A DNA stretch of 64,000 bases from Piliocolobus tephrosceles (GCF_002776525.5 NC_045441.1:103163025-103227024), one strand, 5' to 3'. Positions 22,986 to 36,109 are shown, counted from the stretch's first letter. Numbers and translations are program-made. Notes: generated by a model not told the origin, from the letters alone.

Positions 22986-24419
22986 AAGTAATTATAATTC
23001 TTTCTTCCTTATCCCCTGCTTCAGCCCAATCCTTTAGTTCCAGAGATCTTCCTACTGTCTTTAGTTACTCAAAGTTTCCCACTCAAATTTTCCTCCTCTG
23101 TCACTTTATATCACTTAGATGGACAAACTCCTAAATCACCTCTTTTTCTTCCCTACTTACTACCTGTCAAAATGCTGATTACTTTAACGCTGATGAGTAA
23201 TCTTGAATAGTTAAAACATTATAGAGAAAACCTCTTATGGTTTTACTGACTTCCCAAACACTGCCCTAAACTTCAAAGAGTTTAAAGTCCAGAAGGTAGA
23301 CAAAAGGACCCCAACCCTTAGCAGAGCACTACTGCTTTAATCCTTTTTATTTATTACATTTCTGGATTAAGCTTTTGTTTAGAATATGTAATAGATTCTG
23401 CCCATTTTTAAAAAGTAAAAGAAGAAAAACTCCTGCTTTATAATACTAGGGGGATCTTCAAGTCTCATGAAAATCCTAATTCGCGTCAAGTCTATTTTCT
23501 CTAAATCTGGCTTTATTAGAGGAGTCTGTTAGTATCCATTATTGAATAATATTGCCATCTCCTTGAATGAATCAAAGAGGGAGAGGAAATATAGAATCTT
23601 AAAGGTATCAGAAAATAAATCTATTTTCTCAGTCCACTGTAGCTTTCCAGTGGCCCTGTGTGTAGCATGTCAGATGCCCTCCTTCTTAGAAGTTTATTAT
23701 TTTTAGATTGTGCCTAATTTAGATCCTTCTATAAAATTATGATCCACTTCACCATCCATGAATTTTTTTTGATAACATGCAAGTGGGAAGAGTAGAAAGG
23801 ATGGGCATTTAATGATGTGGATATTCGAAATAGGTTGTTGAATGCTTTTTTCTAATTCAAAATGAAGAAAGATTTACAAAAAAAAAAAAAAAAAAAGAAA
23901 AGAAACCTGTACTACATACGAACATTAACTGACTGTCTGCAAAGTCTTCTAGATTCCCTCAGAAGAAGAACCCAATATGGACAAGGGGAAACCACTCTCT
24001 GTCAGACTCATGAGAAATACCTGGACTCTGATAAGGTCATTCTCAGTGTACGTACGTAAAATTAAGATGATAGAACATGACATTAAAAGGTGATAATTAT
24101 ATATCTGACCTCATTAATGAGAAGAAAGGGTTTCTTCACTTTCAATTAATCATGTTATATTTTATTGCATAATATTATACACATTAGGAAATGCTGAGTC
24201 AATATCTTAGATTAATTCCTGATGACAGTAAGAAAGACAATTGATCAGTTACTCTTAGGCACGTACAGTGGTTTTCTCAGTTCACTTGGAAGCAGGTATT
24301 AAATTACTGCACTGCATGAAGGAGTAACTTAATGACTGGGAAAAAATACTGTGATAGAGTATTAATAGTAAAGTTATAACATTAATTAAAATGTAAATAG
24401 TATATCTAATTATTAATGG
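22986..24419. other. AT-rich DNA with an A19 tract
   Basis: No gene or recognised transposon. A pure A run of 19 lies at 23878-23896 without an adjacent SINE body. The 65-codon frame starting at 23862 reads through it as poly-Lys and is not credible. Confidence 0.45.
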
Positions 24420-24610
24420 TAATTTACACTAAATTTAGCAACTTCTGTGTGCCTAAAACAAACATAGAAGGGGCTTTCTAAATTCCTTTTCTTTTATACG
24501 GAAACTGAAGTCTCCAAAGATTAAGAAACTTCCTGAGGTCACATAGCTAGTAAATGGTAAGAACACTGTTTCAGCCTGGGCCTTCGTGAATCTAATCTCA
24601 TTGCTGTTCT
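24420..24610 (+). repeat. MIR, plus strand
   Basis: The core contains 'GGAAACTGAAGTCTCCAAAG', 'CTGAGGTCACATAGCTAG' and 'TAAATGGTAAGAAC'. Confidence 0.78.
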
Positions 24611-24949
24611 GAGAGCATACACTGCTGTTTCCTGTGCAATCCCCCTCCTCAAACTGTCCACTATAACTCCGTCCACAGAATCACTCCCTCAGCCATAATA
24701 CAGTTGGGTCCATTAAGTAGCCTGAGCCTCTGACCAAAAAATATTCTTGTCAAATATCTAAGATGTCACTCTGGACCAGCCACAAGATCTCACTGGTCTA
24801 CTTGAGGTCTTACTTTCATTCTAAGGGTTTCTCCTAAGGAAATGGTTTCCTTTTCTCCTCTTATTTGGCTCTGTCTTCTCCAATCTTTCTGTCTACAAAC
24901 ACACCAATCCCACACCATCACCATCACCATCTCACACACACACTCAGTT

Positions 24950-26565
24950 GAAAAATCTTCCCCTTTCTTGCTATCATCTCAGACTCAAGTTCTATTTTTT
25001 TATCCTTGCTACTAACCTTCTTTTCAATAGTCTATATTCATTTTTTCTATTGTAAATCCCTTACCTTCTAACTTCCACTCCCAATGATTTTTCACACTGT
25101 AGTTTCAAAGGCTTCCTTTTTACCAAATTTAAGGGAATTTTCTTGGAATCCTCATCCCCTTGACATTTTTGTATCTTGGGTAGACCTCTCCTTCTTCTCC
25201 AAACTGCCTGTTTCTCTGGTTGGTTCTCGTGAGACTGTGCTGGTAGGTTTATCCTGGTATGTTCTTCATCTTCCTTGATGGGCCCCACATGAAGATGATC
25301 CCAAGAATTATGTTCTTAACCCTCTTTCGTCTCTATATAGCAGCCCATGGTGATGTCATTCTCTGCAAAGTCCTTAACTATCACCTCTCAGAAGATTCCC
25401 AAGCTCATTGCACTGACTTCAGCCTCTCTCCTAAACCTCAGACCTATATTTCCAGCTGCCGTTTGAACATATCTAAGTGATATGTTCATATCCAAACCAC
25501 AAACTCAGTATGTCATAAATCTAATTCATCTTCTCCATGAGAAAAGCTTAAACTGGCTTTGTAGTATTTCCTTCTCAAATAGGATCAAATTTTGCAGTTC
25601 TCCTTGACTCTTCCCTTTTTACAATGTCTTGTAAAAATCTGCTTTGCTGAGTCCTATAAATTCAATTTTCTCATTGTTTCTCTCTTTCTAGCTTCTGTAC
25701 TGGCCTTTCTACCATTAGTATATCCTTTTCCAAATCTACTGTATACTTTGCTGTTAGATAAATCTCTCCTAATCACAGCATCAATAAAAACATCAATCAT
25801 AAACCTTTAATGATCATCTACTTTGTACAATGAGCAACATCATCATCTAATCAGATTCTCATAACTCCTGGAGGTAGGTACTAAAAATCTTTATTTTTAT
25901 TGTAGAGAGGAAGATAAATGTTCCAAGAAATATAATCTTGCTCAAGGAAATTCATCACATAAAGATCAGGCTATGGATTTACATCCATGGTCTATCAGAC
26001 ACCCACGCCCATGTACCAAATCATCTGCCTGTCAAAAGCTATCAAGGGCTCTCCTGCCTGTTTTCCTTTCCTGTCACTCCAATTTCCCATTTGCAAAGTC
26101 CCAATAAAACTTTCCAGCCTGGTTTTTCACTGATCCCTTCCAAATGGCCTACAATTGAATCCAATTCTAGTTCAGCACTCCCAACCCTTTCAATTCATTG
26201 CAATCTATAATCTCTGTTTAGTCTCCACTCAATGTAACTCTTTTGTCAAGATTCTACCTCTTCTTTAAGACCAATCTCAAAGCCCCATCCTCCAGAAAGC
26301 CCTTCCTGGTTATCTGTGTTAAGTGAAATCTCTCCCTTTCTGACTCTGTGCAGTACTATTTTTGAGTTGAGAAATTTCTCATTTTGTGCTTTATATTATT
26401 TTTATATCTGCCCCTTTTATGTCCTTCAACAAAAGGTAAATTCCTTGAGAACATGGACTCAACTTGACATATCTGGGTATCCTCTGTAATTATTGCACCA
26501 GGGCCTCTGGAAGTGTGCACTAGAAAATGCATATAAGTTCTGTTCAAGCTCTGTTGAATTAAAAA
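24950..26565 (+). mobile_element. L2 LINE, plus strand, interrupted by MIR
   Basis: Three L2 landmarks occur in order: 'TTGACTTCAGCC...CTGCCGTTTGAACATATC' near 25410-25475, 'GTTCTCCTTGACTCTTCCC' near 25597, and the 3' end 'AATTCCTTGAGAACATGGACTC' (26440) to 'TCTGTTGAATTAAA' (26550). This is the usual order at the L2 3' half. The left limit is approximate. The short frames on the plus strand are decayed ORF2 remnants without an intact domain. Confidence 0.7.
25795..25960 (+). repeat. MIR inserted in L2
   Basis: 'CTCATAACTCCTGGAGGTAGG' and 'GAGAGGAAGATAAATG' give the MIR core order, and L2-like sequence lies on both sides. Confidence 0.65.
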
Positions 26566-26938
26566 CTAGAGGTCCTAGGATTCTGAAGCAAATGGGCAAC
26601 TGGCCTAGTTCCTGATTTTACTTTAGCTTTCTTTTCATAAAACAATTCTCTGATCTATTTAAAAATCTCAATTCTAATTCTACTATTTTTCAGCATTTCT
26701 TTTATCCCAAAGGAGACCCCCTTCCTCAATGAATAACATCACTCCAGTCACAGAGTAAAGAACTGGCACTTTTATTCCAAAGCACTCTTTACATAAAGCC
26801 CAAAATAACCTTGAACTCTCAATTTGCCATTTCATGTTGTGCTCCTTTCCAATGCAGTTAGCAAATCAAAGGGAAACCATTTTTAAAATGCTTACCTTTT
26901 AGGTCGTTCTCACTATGATAACAATAAGACACCATGAA

Positions 26939-26962
26939 TTTTTTTTTTTTTTTTTTTTTTTT
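26939..26962. repeat. Isolated T24 homopolymer
   Basis: A pure run of 24 T with no Alu or L1 body recognised on either side. Confidence 0.95.
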
Positions 26963-28370
26963 ACTAATCATGTTCTTGTTGCAATCCAGAGCCCCCGCTG
27001 AATTCTTCTGAATATAGTTCAGTTATATCTTTTGCCACTTAACATCATTTATAATCTCTGTAAATAATTCTGAATTAAGTATGCAAAGTATATTAAAAAT
27101 ATCACTTTCATCTGCTTATTACATAATGCAAAAATGTTTTTCCAAACAGTGCAGTGCGTCTTTTACTAGAGCTGAGCTTTGCCTAAATATAAACATGGAA
27201 TTTAAGAATACTCCTGTATGAAATTCCTCATTTTTTTCTAGCTTTTATTTATTTTTTAGCACCCTCCAGCCTCATATATAAAATTCTTTAGATGACCTGG
27301 TTCTTGTAAAAGCAAGAACACACACATCTTTCTGCCCATGGCATTTTTATGTAAACCTACTGTGGTGAATCCAGACTGAGTGTTAAAAATGTTACTCAAC
27401 CTTCAAGCTCTAGCTGTTTGTATGAACGGATGGGTCATTTGGCCAGGCTCTCTTATTACTAATATCCACAAGGAAATGGGTTCATTAAGATTACTTGTTA
27501 CTTGTTAGTAAATAAACAAAATTATCAAACTTAAAAATATTACACTTAATTTTTCTTTTTCTTTTTGTAACCCTTCTTGAAGGATTGCTTTCCTTCCATA
27601 AAGGTGACTTTTCCTAAAATATTGCGTTATATATTTTCATTTCCTAATGCTATTGAATTTATTAATATGATTCATCATTTTTAATCAATGAAATTGTGTT
27701 GTAGTTTGGCTAAACAGCAACTAAAGTTTAATTAAGTTTTCAGTTTCTGTGAAGGGAAAATCATCATTCTTATAAGGAAAAGAAAAATTGACCACTTGGG
27801 AGATTTTAGGAAATTAAAACATGCAACAATTTGACTGGGTATTATTTTCTTGATAAGCTTTTCCAACATATCAATATAAGAGCATTACATTCTTCAGTGT
27901 CATGGATATGTTAATATGCAAAGAGGAAACAATGATTGTCCAAGTATTTGATACACCTAAATGACTCAGTCTCTTAAGCCATGAAAATGAAAAGAACACC
28001 TGTTTCACAGGTCTGTTGTAAGAATCATGAATGATGTATTAGAATTTTTGTAACTTACAGAGTTCTATAAAGATAGGAAAGTCATCCTTTTCATCAACCA
28101 TTCTGTACAAACGAAAGTTCATTATATTTAGATTTTTTTTTAGACATCAGGTTTTTTTAAAATAAATTGCTATTACCAACGAGATCTTTACCTTTGTCCA
28201 GACAAAATGAAGAAATACATACTTTTTTCATGGAACTCTGAATACTATTTACTGGTATATTAACAATTATATTTTCTGAAGGACCAATTTCATTAAATGT
28301 ATATGTCAAGTTGCCTAGTGGAAAATAATTTATATTATCTGGAAAAGTAAAATAAATCAAAAGTCAGGTA
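26963..28370. other. AT-rich DNA, nothing recognised
   Basis: No repeat family, RNA gene or credible coding region can be supported. Confidence 0.45.
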
Positions 28371-28374
28371 GTCC

Positions 28375-28560
28375 AGTTGTCTACTGGACAAGCTTTTGAA
28401 TCAGAGACCCGGGTTCAAATCATTTGTCTAGGATGTATAAGCAGTGTGACATTGGCCAAGTTACTTAATGACTTTAAGCCTTAGCAAATATCTATCCACA
28501 GGATTGTAACAAGAATTTCTGTAAAGCACTTAGCCCAATACACCCAATAGATTGTAGCTA
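28375..28560 (-). repeat. MIR, minus strand
   Basis: 'CAGAGACCCGGGTTCAAATC', 'GTGTGACATTGGCCAAGTTAC' and 'TTGTAACAAGAATTTCTG' are in the antisense MIR order. The tRNA-like B-box phrase GGGTTCAAATC belongs to the MIR head and is not a tRNA gene. Confidence 0.85.
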
Positions 28561-28859
28561 CCATACAATTGTGAAAAGCAATGTATTTGCTTCCAACACT
28601 ATGTTACTTGTTTCTCAAGACACCTCTGTAGAATGCATAAGGCAGGTAGAATACATTGAAGATTTCTACAGCTGTATAGGTAACACAGAAGTCTGCTAAT
28701 TTCCAGCCCTCTGTATCCAACAGGTACAGACCATATATTCTGAGATATGCTATAAGTATGTCAAATTCTGCAAGTTAAAAACAAATTCATTGGATTACTT
28801 TAAAATAACCTGCATTTATACCTCTATTTTCTCTTTGTGAATGGTTCCAGTATTCTCCG

Positions 28860-29470
28860 TCTGGCCCAGACGATTTGGGGAATCAGCCTTGACTTCAACT
28901 CACTTATCTCAGTGCCAGTCTATCCAGTCACCTGGACCTGCCCATCTACCTCCTTAATTTCCCTTAAATAATTTACCTTCTCATCATCTCACTGCAGCAA
29001 CCTTAGTTCAGGTCTTCACTGTTCCTCTATTGGCTTCCAGCGGGTCACTCTAACTCGTCTTAGCAACCTCCCCATTCTGCTACGAAAGTGATCTTTCTAA
29101 AATGTTCACTAACCCCTTCGTGATTTGCTTCACTCTCTTCCTCTACTCACATTCTTTGTTCAAGCTATATGGAGTTAATTTGAACTTCTTCAGATACATC
29201 ATTATTATTTAATGCCTCTGTGACTTCATACCTACCACTGCCTCAATCTAGAATACTCCTCCACCACTTCTCGTTAATTCTGTTTGTCTTTCAAAACTCA
29301 ACTCAGGGACTTTCTCCTTCATGAAGACGTTGCTGGCCCCACCAAAGTGTCTTAATTGCCCCTTTGGGCACCAGTTGCCCCTTGGGCATTTTATCTATTA
29401 TGAAATTCTGCACAGTGCTTACTACTCTGTATTATATGCCCTTTAGAGGCAGGGATCAAGGTTTTTTGGG
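28860..29470 (+). mobile_element. L2 LINE 3' region, plus strand
   Basis: The order of CT-rich L2 phrases is kept: 'TTGGCTTCCAGCGGGTCACTC', 'GTGATCTTTCTAAAATG', 'CATGAAGACGTTGCTGGCCC' and 'GAGGCAGGGATCAAGG'. It is followed by a (TTTG)n-like tract near 29480-29500. Confidence 0.72.
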
Positions 29471-31850
29471 TTGTTTGCTTATTTGTTTGTTTGTTTTGGT
29501 CTCTTTCTCTAGCCAAGAGTATGACAAATGTATCAATTTTTATATATCATACATCAAATGTCAAAGGAGGGAAAAAAAGCATGCTAAGGAAGTCTAAAAT
29601 ACTGGTGATATCTCATAAAGTATTCCCATCAGTTAGCTCCTATAGGAACAACACCAGTATAAAAGAGCAAAGAAATACTTATCTTACAAAATACCCTTTA
29701 GATACTTTATTTGGAAAGGTAAACGAAATTTGCTGGATAAAGTAGAAACCGTAATGCAAGGTGGGTTAAAAGTGATTCTTTTTTATTGTTTTGATGAGCA
29801 AGCTTTTGTTTTTGTTTTTTTGTTTTTTTTCCCTTTGCATTTGGATAAAACTCTTTAATTTAGGAAAGGTAAAATGCCAAATATCCAATAATGAAATAAA
29901 GCTTAATAATAGAGACATAGTCATTAAAACATGCATTCTAAATGTAATGCAGAAGCTGATGGTAGGCATATTTCTCAGATGATTCCAGAGGTTGGAGTTT
30001 TAAAATACTCTAAGTGGAATGAATACTTTCGCACCACATAGGAGGTATCTTTAACTTTAAAAACAGTGACTAGGAGTCTCATTTGCAATAACTGTACCCT
30101 TATGAATTTGTCTTTTCTTAATTATTAACATTCCTTTGAAACAATGAATATGAAAGAAACATGCTTGAGTAAGATCCTAAAAGCCTACTTAGGTCTTTTA
30201 GATAAACAAGACATGATTTTTCATGAGATCTAATATCCATTTTTTTTCTCAGAATGGTAGCTCATTGAAATCTGAGCAACCATATAAATCCATACCTATG
30301 CTACTTATTACTAAGGCAATAGTGTTTTATGCTTTGTACTGCAAGGTAAAAATAAATTCTTTCCTAAATTTTTTATTGTTTCCTAGCTTAATGAAAAGTA
30401 GTCTATCTTAAATGTTACTTTTGTTTATCTGGTAGGTTTGCACAGAATAGCAAAAATCATTGGTGCTCCTTTTGCATAAAAAAATCTTCGGTTTCAACCA
30501 AAAATAAAATTTGGGAGTATAGTCTACCAATCAGATTATTTGATATGGCTTTCTTTGATATGGTAGATGTCACGGCACAGCAAGATTCTATTGACATCTA
30601 ACAGGAATGTAAGTGAAAGGGCTTGCCGATCGGAAGAACTGTAGCCCAAGGGGCAGGAACATGTAACTGTGCACACATGTGCGTAAACGCATACCTACAT
30701 GCATACATAGCTCTTGACAGCCCAGAAAAAACAAGAGCACTTCCCAGGTCCCTTTTGATCCCTAACTCTTTCATTGAAAAATCTAGTGAGATACCATGTT
30801 TTGGGAAACAGCTGCTAGTCTGTCTACTGTGGACTCCAGCTTTCTGTCTTTTTCTGTGCCCCTTTCCTTAAATCCATCTATCGTGCACTGTGCAGAATTA
30901 CATTTAGGCTCATTCTAAAAACCGCTAGAACCCATCTCTTGAGGATGAAGTTAAAAATATGGGGCGAGGGCATATTACAAAAGGTCTGAATATTCATTTT
31001 CCACACTACTTCCAATTTTTAATCAATTGCTATGTGCAATCCAAGAACTTTGATCCAAGAGTCTTAAGTACAAGGCACATCTGAGAGACTGTCAGGTCTT
31101 GATATATAATGAGAGTCAGTCTGGCCTAATGGGAAATGAGATTTAAATTGGCACATATTCTTATACATGGAGACCGTAGAATAAGACAGAAATCCCAATA
31201 AATCTAATTCTCAATCATACTTATCTCCAGAAGATTTTCCCTACAAAATCTCATGCCTGCTAGCCTCATGATAGAAGTCACATCTATGGCTGAATCTAGG
31301 GCAATTTCCCCAAGGACAATTAAGTGAGGCTCTAATTAAGGAATCAACTAAACCTGACTTGGGCTCAAATAACACTCATCTGAAATTGAAGAAACAATAA
31401 ATGCATACTTTAAAATAGCATGGGATAATTTAATAGTAAAGGTCTAGCGCACTCCATTGAGAACTAGTCAATGTCAGGATTATAGTGTCACTTGGCATTT
31501 GATTAACCTTGAGAAGAGAAGGAGATATTTTTTTCTATATAATAATCGTTAATGGTATTAAAATTATTCAATGCTATGTTTTCAAGCCACTTACTGCTGG
31601 GGTTTCTGGGATTCAGAACGCTTTAGAGGTAGACTAGAATCTGAGGGGAAATTACATCAAACTCCCCAAAAACCTGTGAGTTGCTTTATTGAATAAGGTG
31701 ACAATAGTGGGGTAAGAAAGACAGTAATGAGAGGGTGAAGAGAGAGAGAGTGTATAAGGTCACCAAACAGGACGTCAAAAGACTAGAGTTCTAAATAATG
31801 GCATGACCTTAGCTAAGGCACTTCGACTTTTGAATATTTATTGGCAACTC
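29471..31850. other. AT-rich DNA, no gene seen
   Basis: The stretch holds a T/G-rich simple tract (29464-29501), a T-rich tract (29802-29832) and otherwise unclassified sequence. The longest frame is 84 codons and shows no domain. Confidence 0.45.
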
Positions 31851-31854
31851 TTCA

Positions 31855-32645
31855 GAAAGAGGGACTGTAACTTCCAGTTCTAGCAAAGGCCACTGAGGAA
31901 ACTTTCTCCCTACTGGTAAGTGGAGATGCAGGGTAAAATATAATTTATGAATCGTGCTTGAGATTTTGTAAAGATTGGTGAAAAGAAAGCAAAATTCTCA
32001 GATAGCAAGCGAGAAAACAGAGTTGAAAGCCAGAGTGGCAGCTCTGCAGTCTCCGGAATGGCAGGAGGTTGGACTTTTTACTCCCCCATGGGACACATTA
32101 GGAGACCTTGGGTGTTGAGGAGGAGTCGTAGGTATTAAAATCTTGCATAAATCTAGGCCCCTGTGAGGGTTGCAGTTCTGGTAAGGAAGGCCTAATACAT
32201 CCTCAGACCTACAGCTCAAGGAAAAGACAATGAAACTGCTCTCTATCCTGGCTCTAGATGAAAAATAAAAGCCTTTAGAGAGAATTGTAAACTCTAGTTT
32301 TATGTTTCTCATGAGTTTGGAACACAAATTTACATATTAGACATGTGGTGCAGGAAACTCCAAGGCCAGAAATTGATAACAGCAACAATAAAAATGGCCC
32401 TGAAGTGGTGCTATGCTCAAGCCTGCCTGTAGCAGAAGTATGTGCAAAACTGCTTTGGAGGTACCCTTCATCACACAGCTTTGTAGTCATCCCACAGAGA
32501 AAAGACAGTTTTCCCCATTGAAAACTCAAAGTCACGTTCAAAAATTTCAAAGCCCCAAAAGAAGACTTCTGCAACAACGGGCTCAGCAGACACGAAATCC
32601 AGGCAATCAGGACCCCAAGATCTCAAATTTTAGAACCAGAATTTA
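31855..32645 (+). mobile_element. Possible L1M 5' UTR fragment
   Basis: 'GGAATGGCAGGAGGTTGGAC', 'GTTGAGGAGGAGTCGTAGG' and 'CTCAAATTTTAGAACCAGAA' recall the 5' UTR of old mammalian L1 elements. The match is by eye and weak; the stretch could equally be unique DNA. The two overlapping minus-strand frames of about 100 codons (31998-32577) are not supported as genes. Confidence 0.35.
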
Positions 32646-32649
32646 AGTG

Positions 32650-33105
32650 AGGTAATTATGCATTGGATTGCATCCCCCCTCAAAATTCATATGTTGAAGT
32701 CCTACCTACAAGTATCTTAGAATGTGACCTTATTTGGAAATAGGATCATTGCACATGTGACTAGTTAAGATAAGGTCATGCTAAAGAGTGGGAACAGAAT
32801 CCAATATGACTGGTGTTCTTTTAAGAAAAAGGACATTCAGACACAGAGTCAGACACACACATAGGGAAAACAGCACAGGAACATGGAGGCAGAGGCCAGA
32901 GCTATGCTTCCACAAGTCAAGGAAGGCCAGAGATTCCAGCAAAGCACGAGCAGATAGATTCCTCCTCACAACTTTCAGAAAGAACCAACCCTGCTGACAT
33001 CTTTTTCTCAGACTACTAGCCTTCAGAACAGTGAAATAATAAATGACCATTGTTTAAGCCTCTGACTTTGTGATACTTTGTTAAGCAGCCCTAGAAAATC
33101 AATTA
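32650..33105 (+). mobile_element. MLT1-type MaLR LTR, plus strand
   Basis: Near-complete order of MLT1 landmarks: 'CAAAATTCATATGTTGAAGTCC', 'GAATGTGACCTTATTTGG', 'AATATGACTGGTGTTCTTTTAAG', 'AACCAACCCTGCTGACATC' and 'GAAATAATAAATGACCATTG' with its AATAAA, ending at 'GTTAAGCAGCCCTAG'. The THE1/MST LTR starts only about 20 bp further on. Confidence 0.88.
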
Positions 33106-33122
33106 AAAAATTACAAAGTAGG

Positions 33123-33419
33123 TGATATGGTTCAGCTCTCTGTCCTCACCCAAATCTCATCTTGAATTGTAATCCTCATGTGTGGAGGGAGGAACCTGGT
33201 GGAAAATAGTTGGATCATGGGGACAGTTTCCTCCATGCTGTTCTTGTGATAGGGAGTGAGTTTTCATGAGATCTGATGGCTTTTGAAATGTTTGGCAGTT
33301 CCCCTTCCCCATCTCTCCCTCCTGCTACCAGGTAGGATATGCCTTGCTTCCCCTTTACCTTCCACCGTGATTGTAAGCTTCCTGAGGCCTCCTCAGCCAT
33401 GCAGAACTGTGAGTTAATT

Positions 33420-33451
<32 letters not shown>

Positions 33452-33809
33452 GAGACGGAGTCTCGCTCTGTTGCCCAGGCTGGAGAGTGCTGTGCCGGAT
33501 CTCAGCTCACTGCAAGCTCCGCCTCCCGGGTTCACGCCATTCTCCTGCCTCAGCCTCCCGGGTAGCTGGGACCACAGGTGCCCGCCACCTCGCCCGGCTA
33601 GTGTTTTTTTGTAGTTTTTAGTAGAGACGGGGTTTCACCGTGTTAGCCAGGATGGTCTCAATCTCCTGACCTCGTGATCCGCCCGTCTCGGCCTCCCAAA
33701 GTGCTGGGATTACAGGCTTGAGCCACCGCCCCCTGCCTAAACTTCTTTTGTTTATAAATTAATTAGTCTCAGGTAGTTCTTTAAAGCAGTGTGAAAACTG
33801 ACTACTATA
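33123..33809 (+). mobile_element. MST/THE1-group solo LTR split by an AluY
   Basis: The LTR begins TGATATGGTTCAG and ends GACTACTATA. GTAGG flanks it directly at 33118-33122 and 33810-33814, the 5-bp duplication expected for ERVL-MaLR integration. The Alu at 33424-33737 sits just after 'GTGAGTTAATTAAAC', and the LTR resumes with 'TTTATAAATTAATTAGTCTC'. There is no internal region, so it is a solo LTR. Confidence 0.9.
33424..33737 (-). mobile_element. AluY, minus strand, inside MST/THE1 LTR
   Basis: A T28 tail (33424-33451) is followed by 'GAGACGGAGTCTCGCTCTG', and the element ends 'GAGCCACCGCCCCCTGCC'. CpG sites are largely preserved and the sequence is close to the Alu consensus, so it is the youngest-looking Alu here. 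A short TAAAC duplication borders it. Confidence 0.92.
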
Positions 33810-33989
33810 GTAGGTATGCTAAAAATGAGTAAAGACATACAGAAATGTTAAAAAAAAAATACAAGGAAGAAAAAAGACATTGCAAAAAAAATAGATGTTG
33901 CATAAGGATAAATATAGATGTTCCCAATTGAAATTTCCATAAGCAGGTTAAACATTATGTCAAGCACAACTAAATAAATTCATATATAT

Positions 33990-34745
33990 TGATATATTAC
34001 TGAGGATACTACCTAGATTGCAGCAAGAATGATAGATTAAAATTTGAAATAAAGAGTAAAAGATACAAAGGGCAAAAGGATAAGGACTAATATCAAGCCA
34101 AATAGGAGACACAGAAGGAGAAGATAGAGAAAATGTAGGAAACTCCTAGAAGTAACAACAAACAAGAATTTTTCAGAGTTCATGAAAAATATCTGTCTCC
34201 CAATTCAACAAACTTCAATAGATCTAAGATAGAATAAATAAAAGTAAATTCCCAACAATATGATTATAGGGAAACCATAGGAGATCTAAAAGCAGCTAAA
34301 GAGAAAAGAGAATTCACTTAAAAAGAGATAACAACTAGACTGACAGCAGACTTAACAACAGTAGTGGAAGAAGACAGCAGAAAAAGCTAACTTTAACATG
34401 CTGAAAGATAATTAACTGTCAATACCTGCGGGTATACATGTAATTGCCTAAAGGTTGTATTTCTGGAAGAAAATTGAATACAAAATGAAAGAAGCAATAA
34501 GGAGCAAAGGAAGTAAAAGCATGTAAGTAAATTTAAATCCAACTATAATACACATTTGGTTGAACTCTAGTGGTAATTTCATGTGATTTGATTTACTTGT
34601 AATGACTAACTTTGAGGATGTTAGAAGTCAAATGGATGGGTGTATACATTTGTCAATATTCACCCAATTGTACACTTAACATGTATGCATTTTCTTTTAT
34701 GTAAATCATAGCCCAGAAGTTTATTTTTAAAACTAACAGAACCGA
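33990..34745 (+). mobile_element. L1M fragment, plus strand, with 3' end
   Basis: 'ACAACTAGACTGACAGCAGAC', 'GCTGAAAGATAATTAACTGTC' and the 3' phrase 'TACACTTAACATGTATGCATT' followed by 'ATGTAAATCATAG' match old L1M sequence in order. Confidence 0.65.
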
Positions 34746-35940
34746 AATGGTATATAACAACAAATTAGATAAAGGGAAGGATTCTATTTTAGGCATACTA
34801 ATATATTAAATTGTTAGGAGTATAGGGATATGGCTAACTTTAGACTGTATCAAGGTGCACACGCACATTGAATATTCAAAGGTAATACTAAAAGAATGAC
34901 GGGAAAAGAATATAAGTCCTAAGGGTAAGGGATGGTGTGCTCTTCATTCTTCCTTTGGTGTGACTTTACAAAAGTAACACAGGCATGGAAATCTTACAGC
35001 AGTACCCGGTCAGGAGGAGTCACACAGATAATCTGGAAAGCCGTTATTAGAAAGTAATTTAAATGAAAACAAAAAATAGAGAGCAGACACAGATACTTGA
35101 GGATATGCTTACAGGTCAGAAATTGAGAGGTGTTTTTTCTTTGTTTGTTTTTTTAAGATAATGAAGGAGAAACTCCAAGCAATTCATCATCTCACAGAAC
35201 ACGGAAAATAATAAGATGCAACAGGGCTGGAATAGGGACATTGTTGCAGAGCTTGGTATTTAAAAACTGAAAATTAGGAGAATGCATAGGTGCCTGTAGA
35301 CAAGGCAAGTTATTGATCACAGTTAATAGATAAATGATTACAAGACTTTGGAGAAGGAGAAAACGTCTGTAAATGTCTAGGTCAGTTTTTTTATTTAACA
35401 GAAGAATACACGGGGGTCTGAAGAGGCTAGTAAGTCATGCTACAACGTTTGTATTCCTGAACATTCAACTGCTACCATATTCTTTCTTCCAAGAGTAATT
35501 ACATTTTTCACACCAGAAACAAAGATTTATGTAGCACCTTGAAAAATACCTTTGAAAAAATATGCTATCCAGGACAATTATTTCAGTTAAGGTAGCTAAT
35601 TTGGTACTTAAAGTAGTTAGTGTATTTGCATGCTTAATTACCTATAATTTATTTAAAAGTAGTCTAATATGAAATTACTGGGAGATGCATTTGAGGCTTA
35701 AATTATTCTTTTAGAAAGTTTTATTTTTGTTCATTTCTTTTGTAGTACCAAGTAAAAGTAAAATTTTATTCCATTAAAGGAAAATCATCAAGTGGAACTA
35801 AAAATACAAAATGATAAAAAGTGAGTAGGGATAAAATGTTGAAACTAAATAAAAACAGATCATTTGCCACTCTTTCAAAGACTACAAGAAAAACAAAAAA
35901 GAAAAAAAGCAAGGATAAGTTTCAAATAAAATATAATAAT
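34746..35940. other. AT-rich DNA, nothing recognised
   Basis: No supported gene or repeat. It may include further old L1M sequence beyond recognition. Confidence 0.4.
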
Positions 35941-35944
35941 AGTA

Positions 35945-36100
35945 GCTGTGTGACATGGTAGAAAGTGTTGCAAACCAAGACTGTCCAGATTTTAACACCA
36001 CTTTATCACTGACAAAGCCCTTACATCCCTTGATCTCAGTATTCTCATCTGTGCAATAGGTTTTTCTGGTTACCTTCAAATTCTAAAATTCTAACATTCT
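35945..36100 (-). repeat. Weak MIR-like fragment, minus strand
   Basis: 'CCAGATTTTAACACCACTTTATC' and 'CAGTATTCTCATCTGTGCAATAGG' follow the antisense MIR order but are strongly diverged. Confidence 0.45.
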
Positions 36101-36109
36101 AATGAACTA

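Noticed and set aside
23862..24059. 65-codon frame beginning MKKDLQKKKKKKK
   Set aside because: The Lys run is the A19 tract; the rest has no domain.
28395..28420. tRNA-like B-box phrase GGGTTCAAATC
   Set aside because: It belongs to the tRNA-derived head of an antisense MIR; no cloverleaf can be drawn around it.
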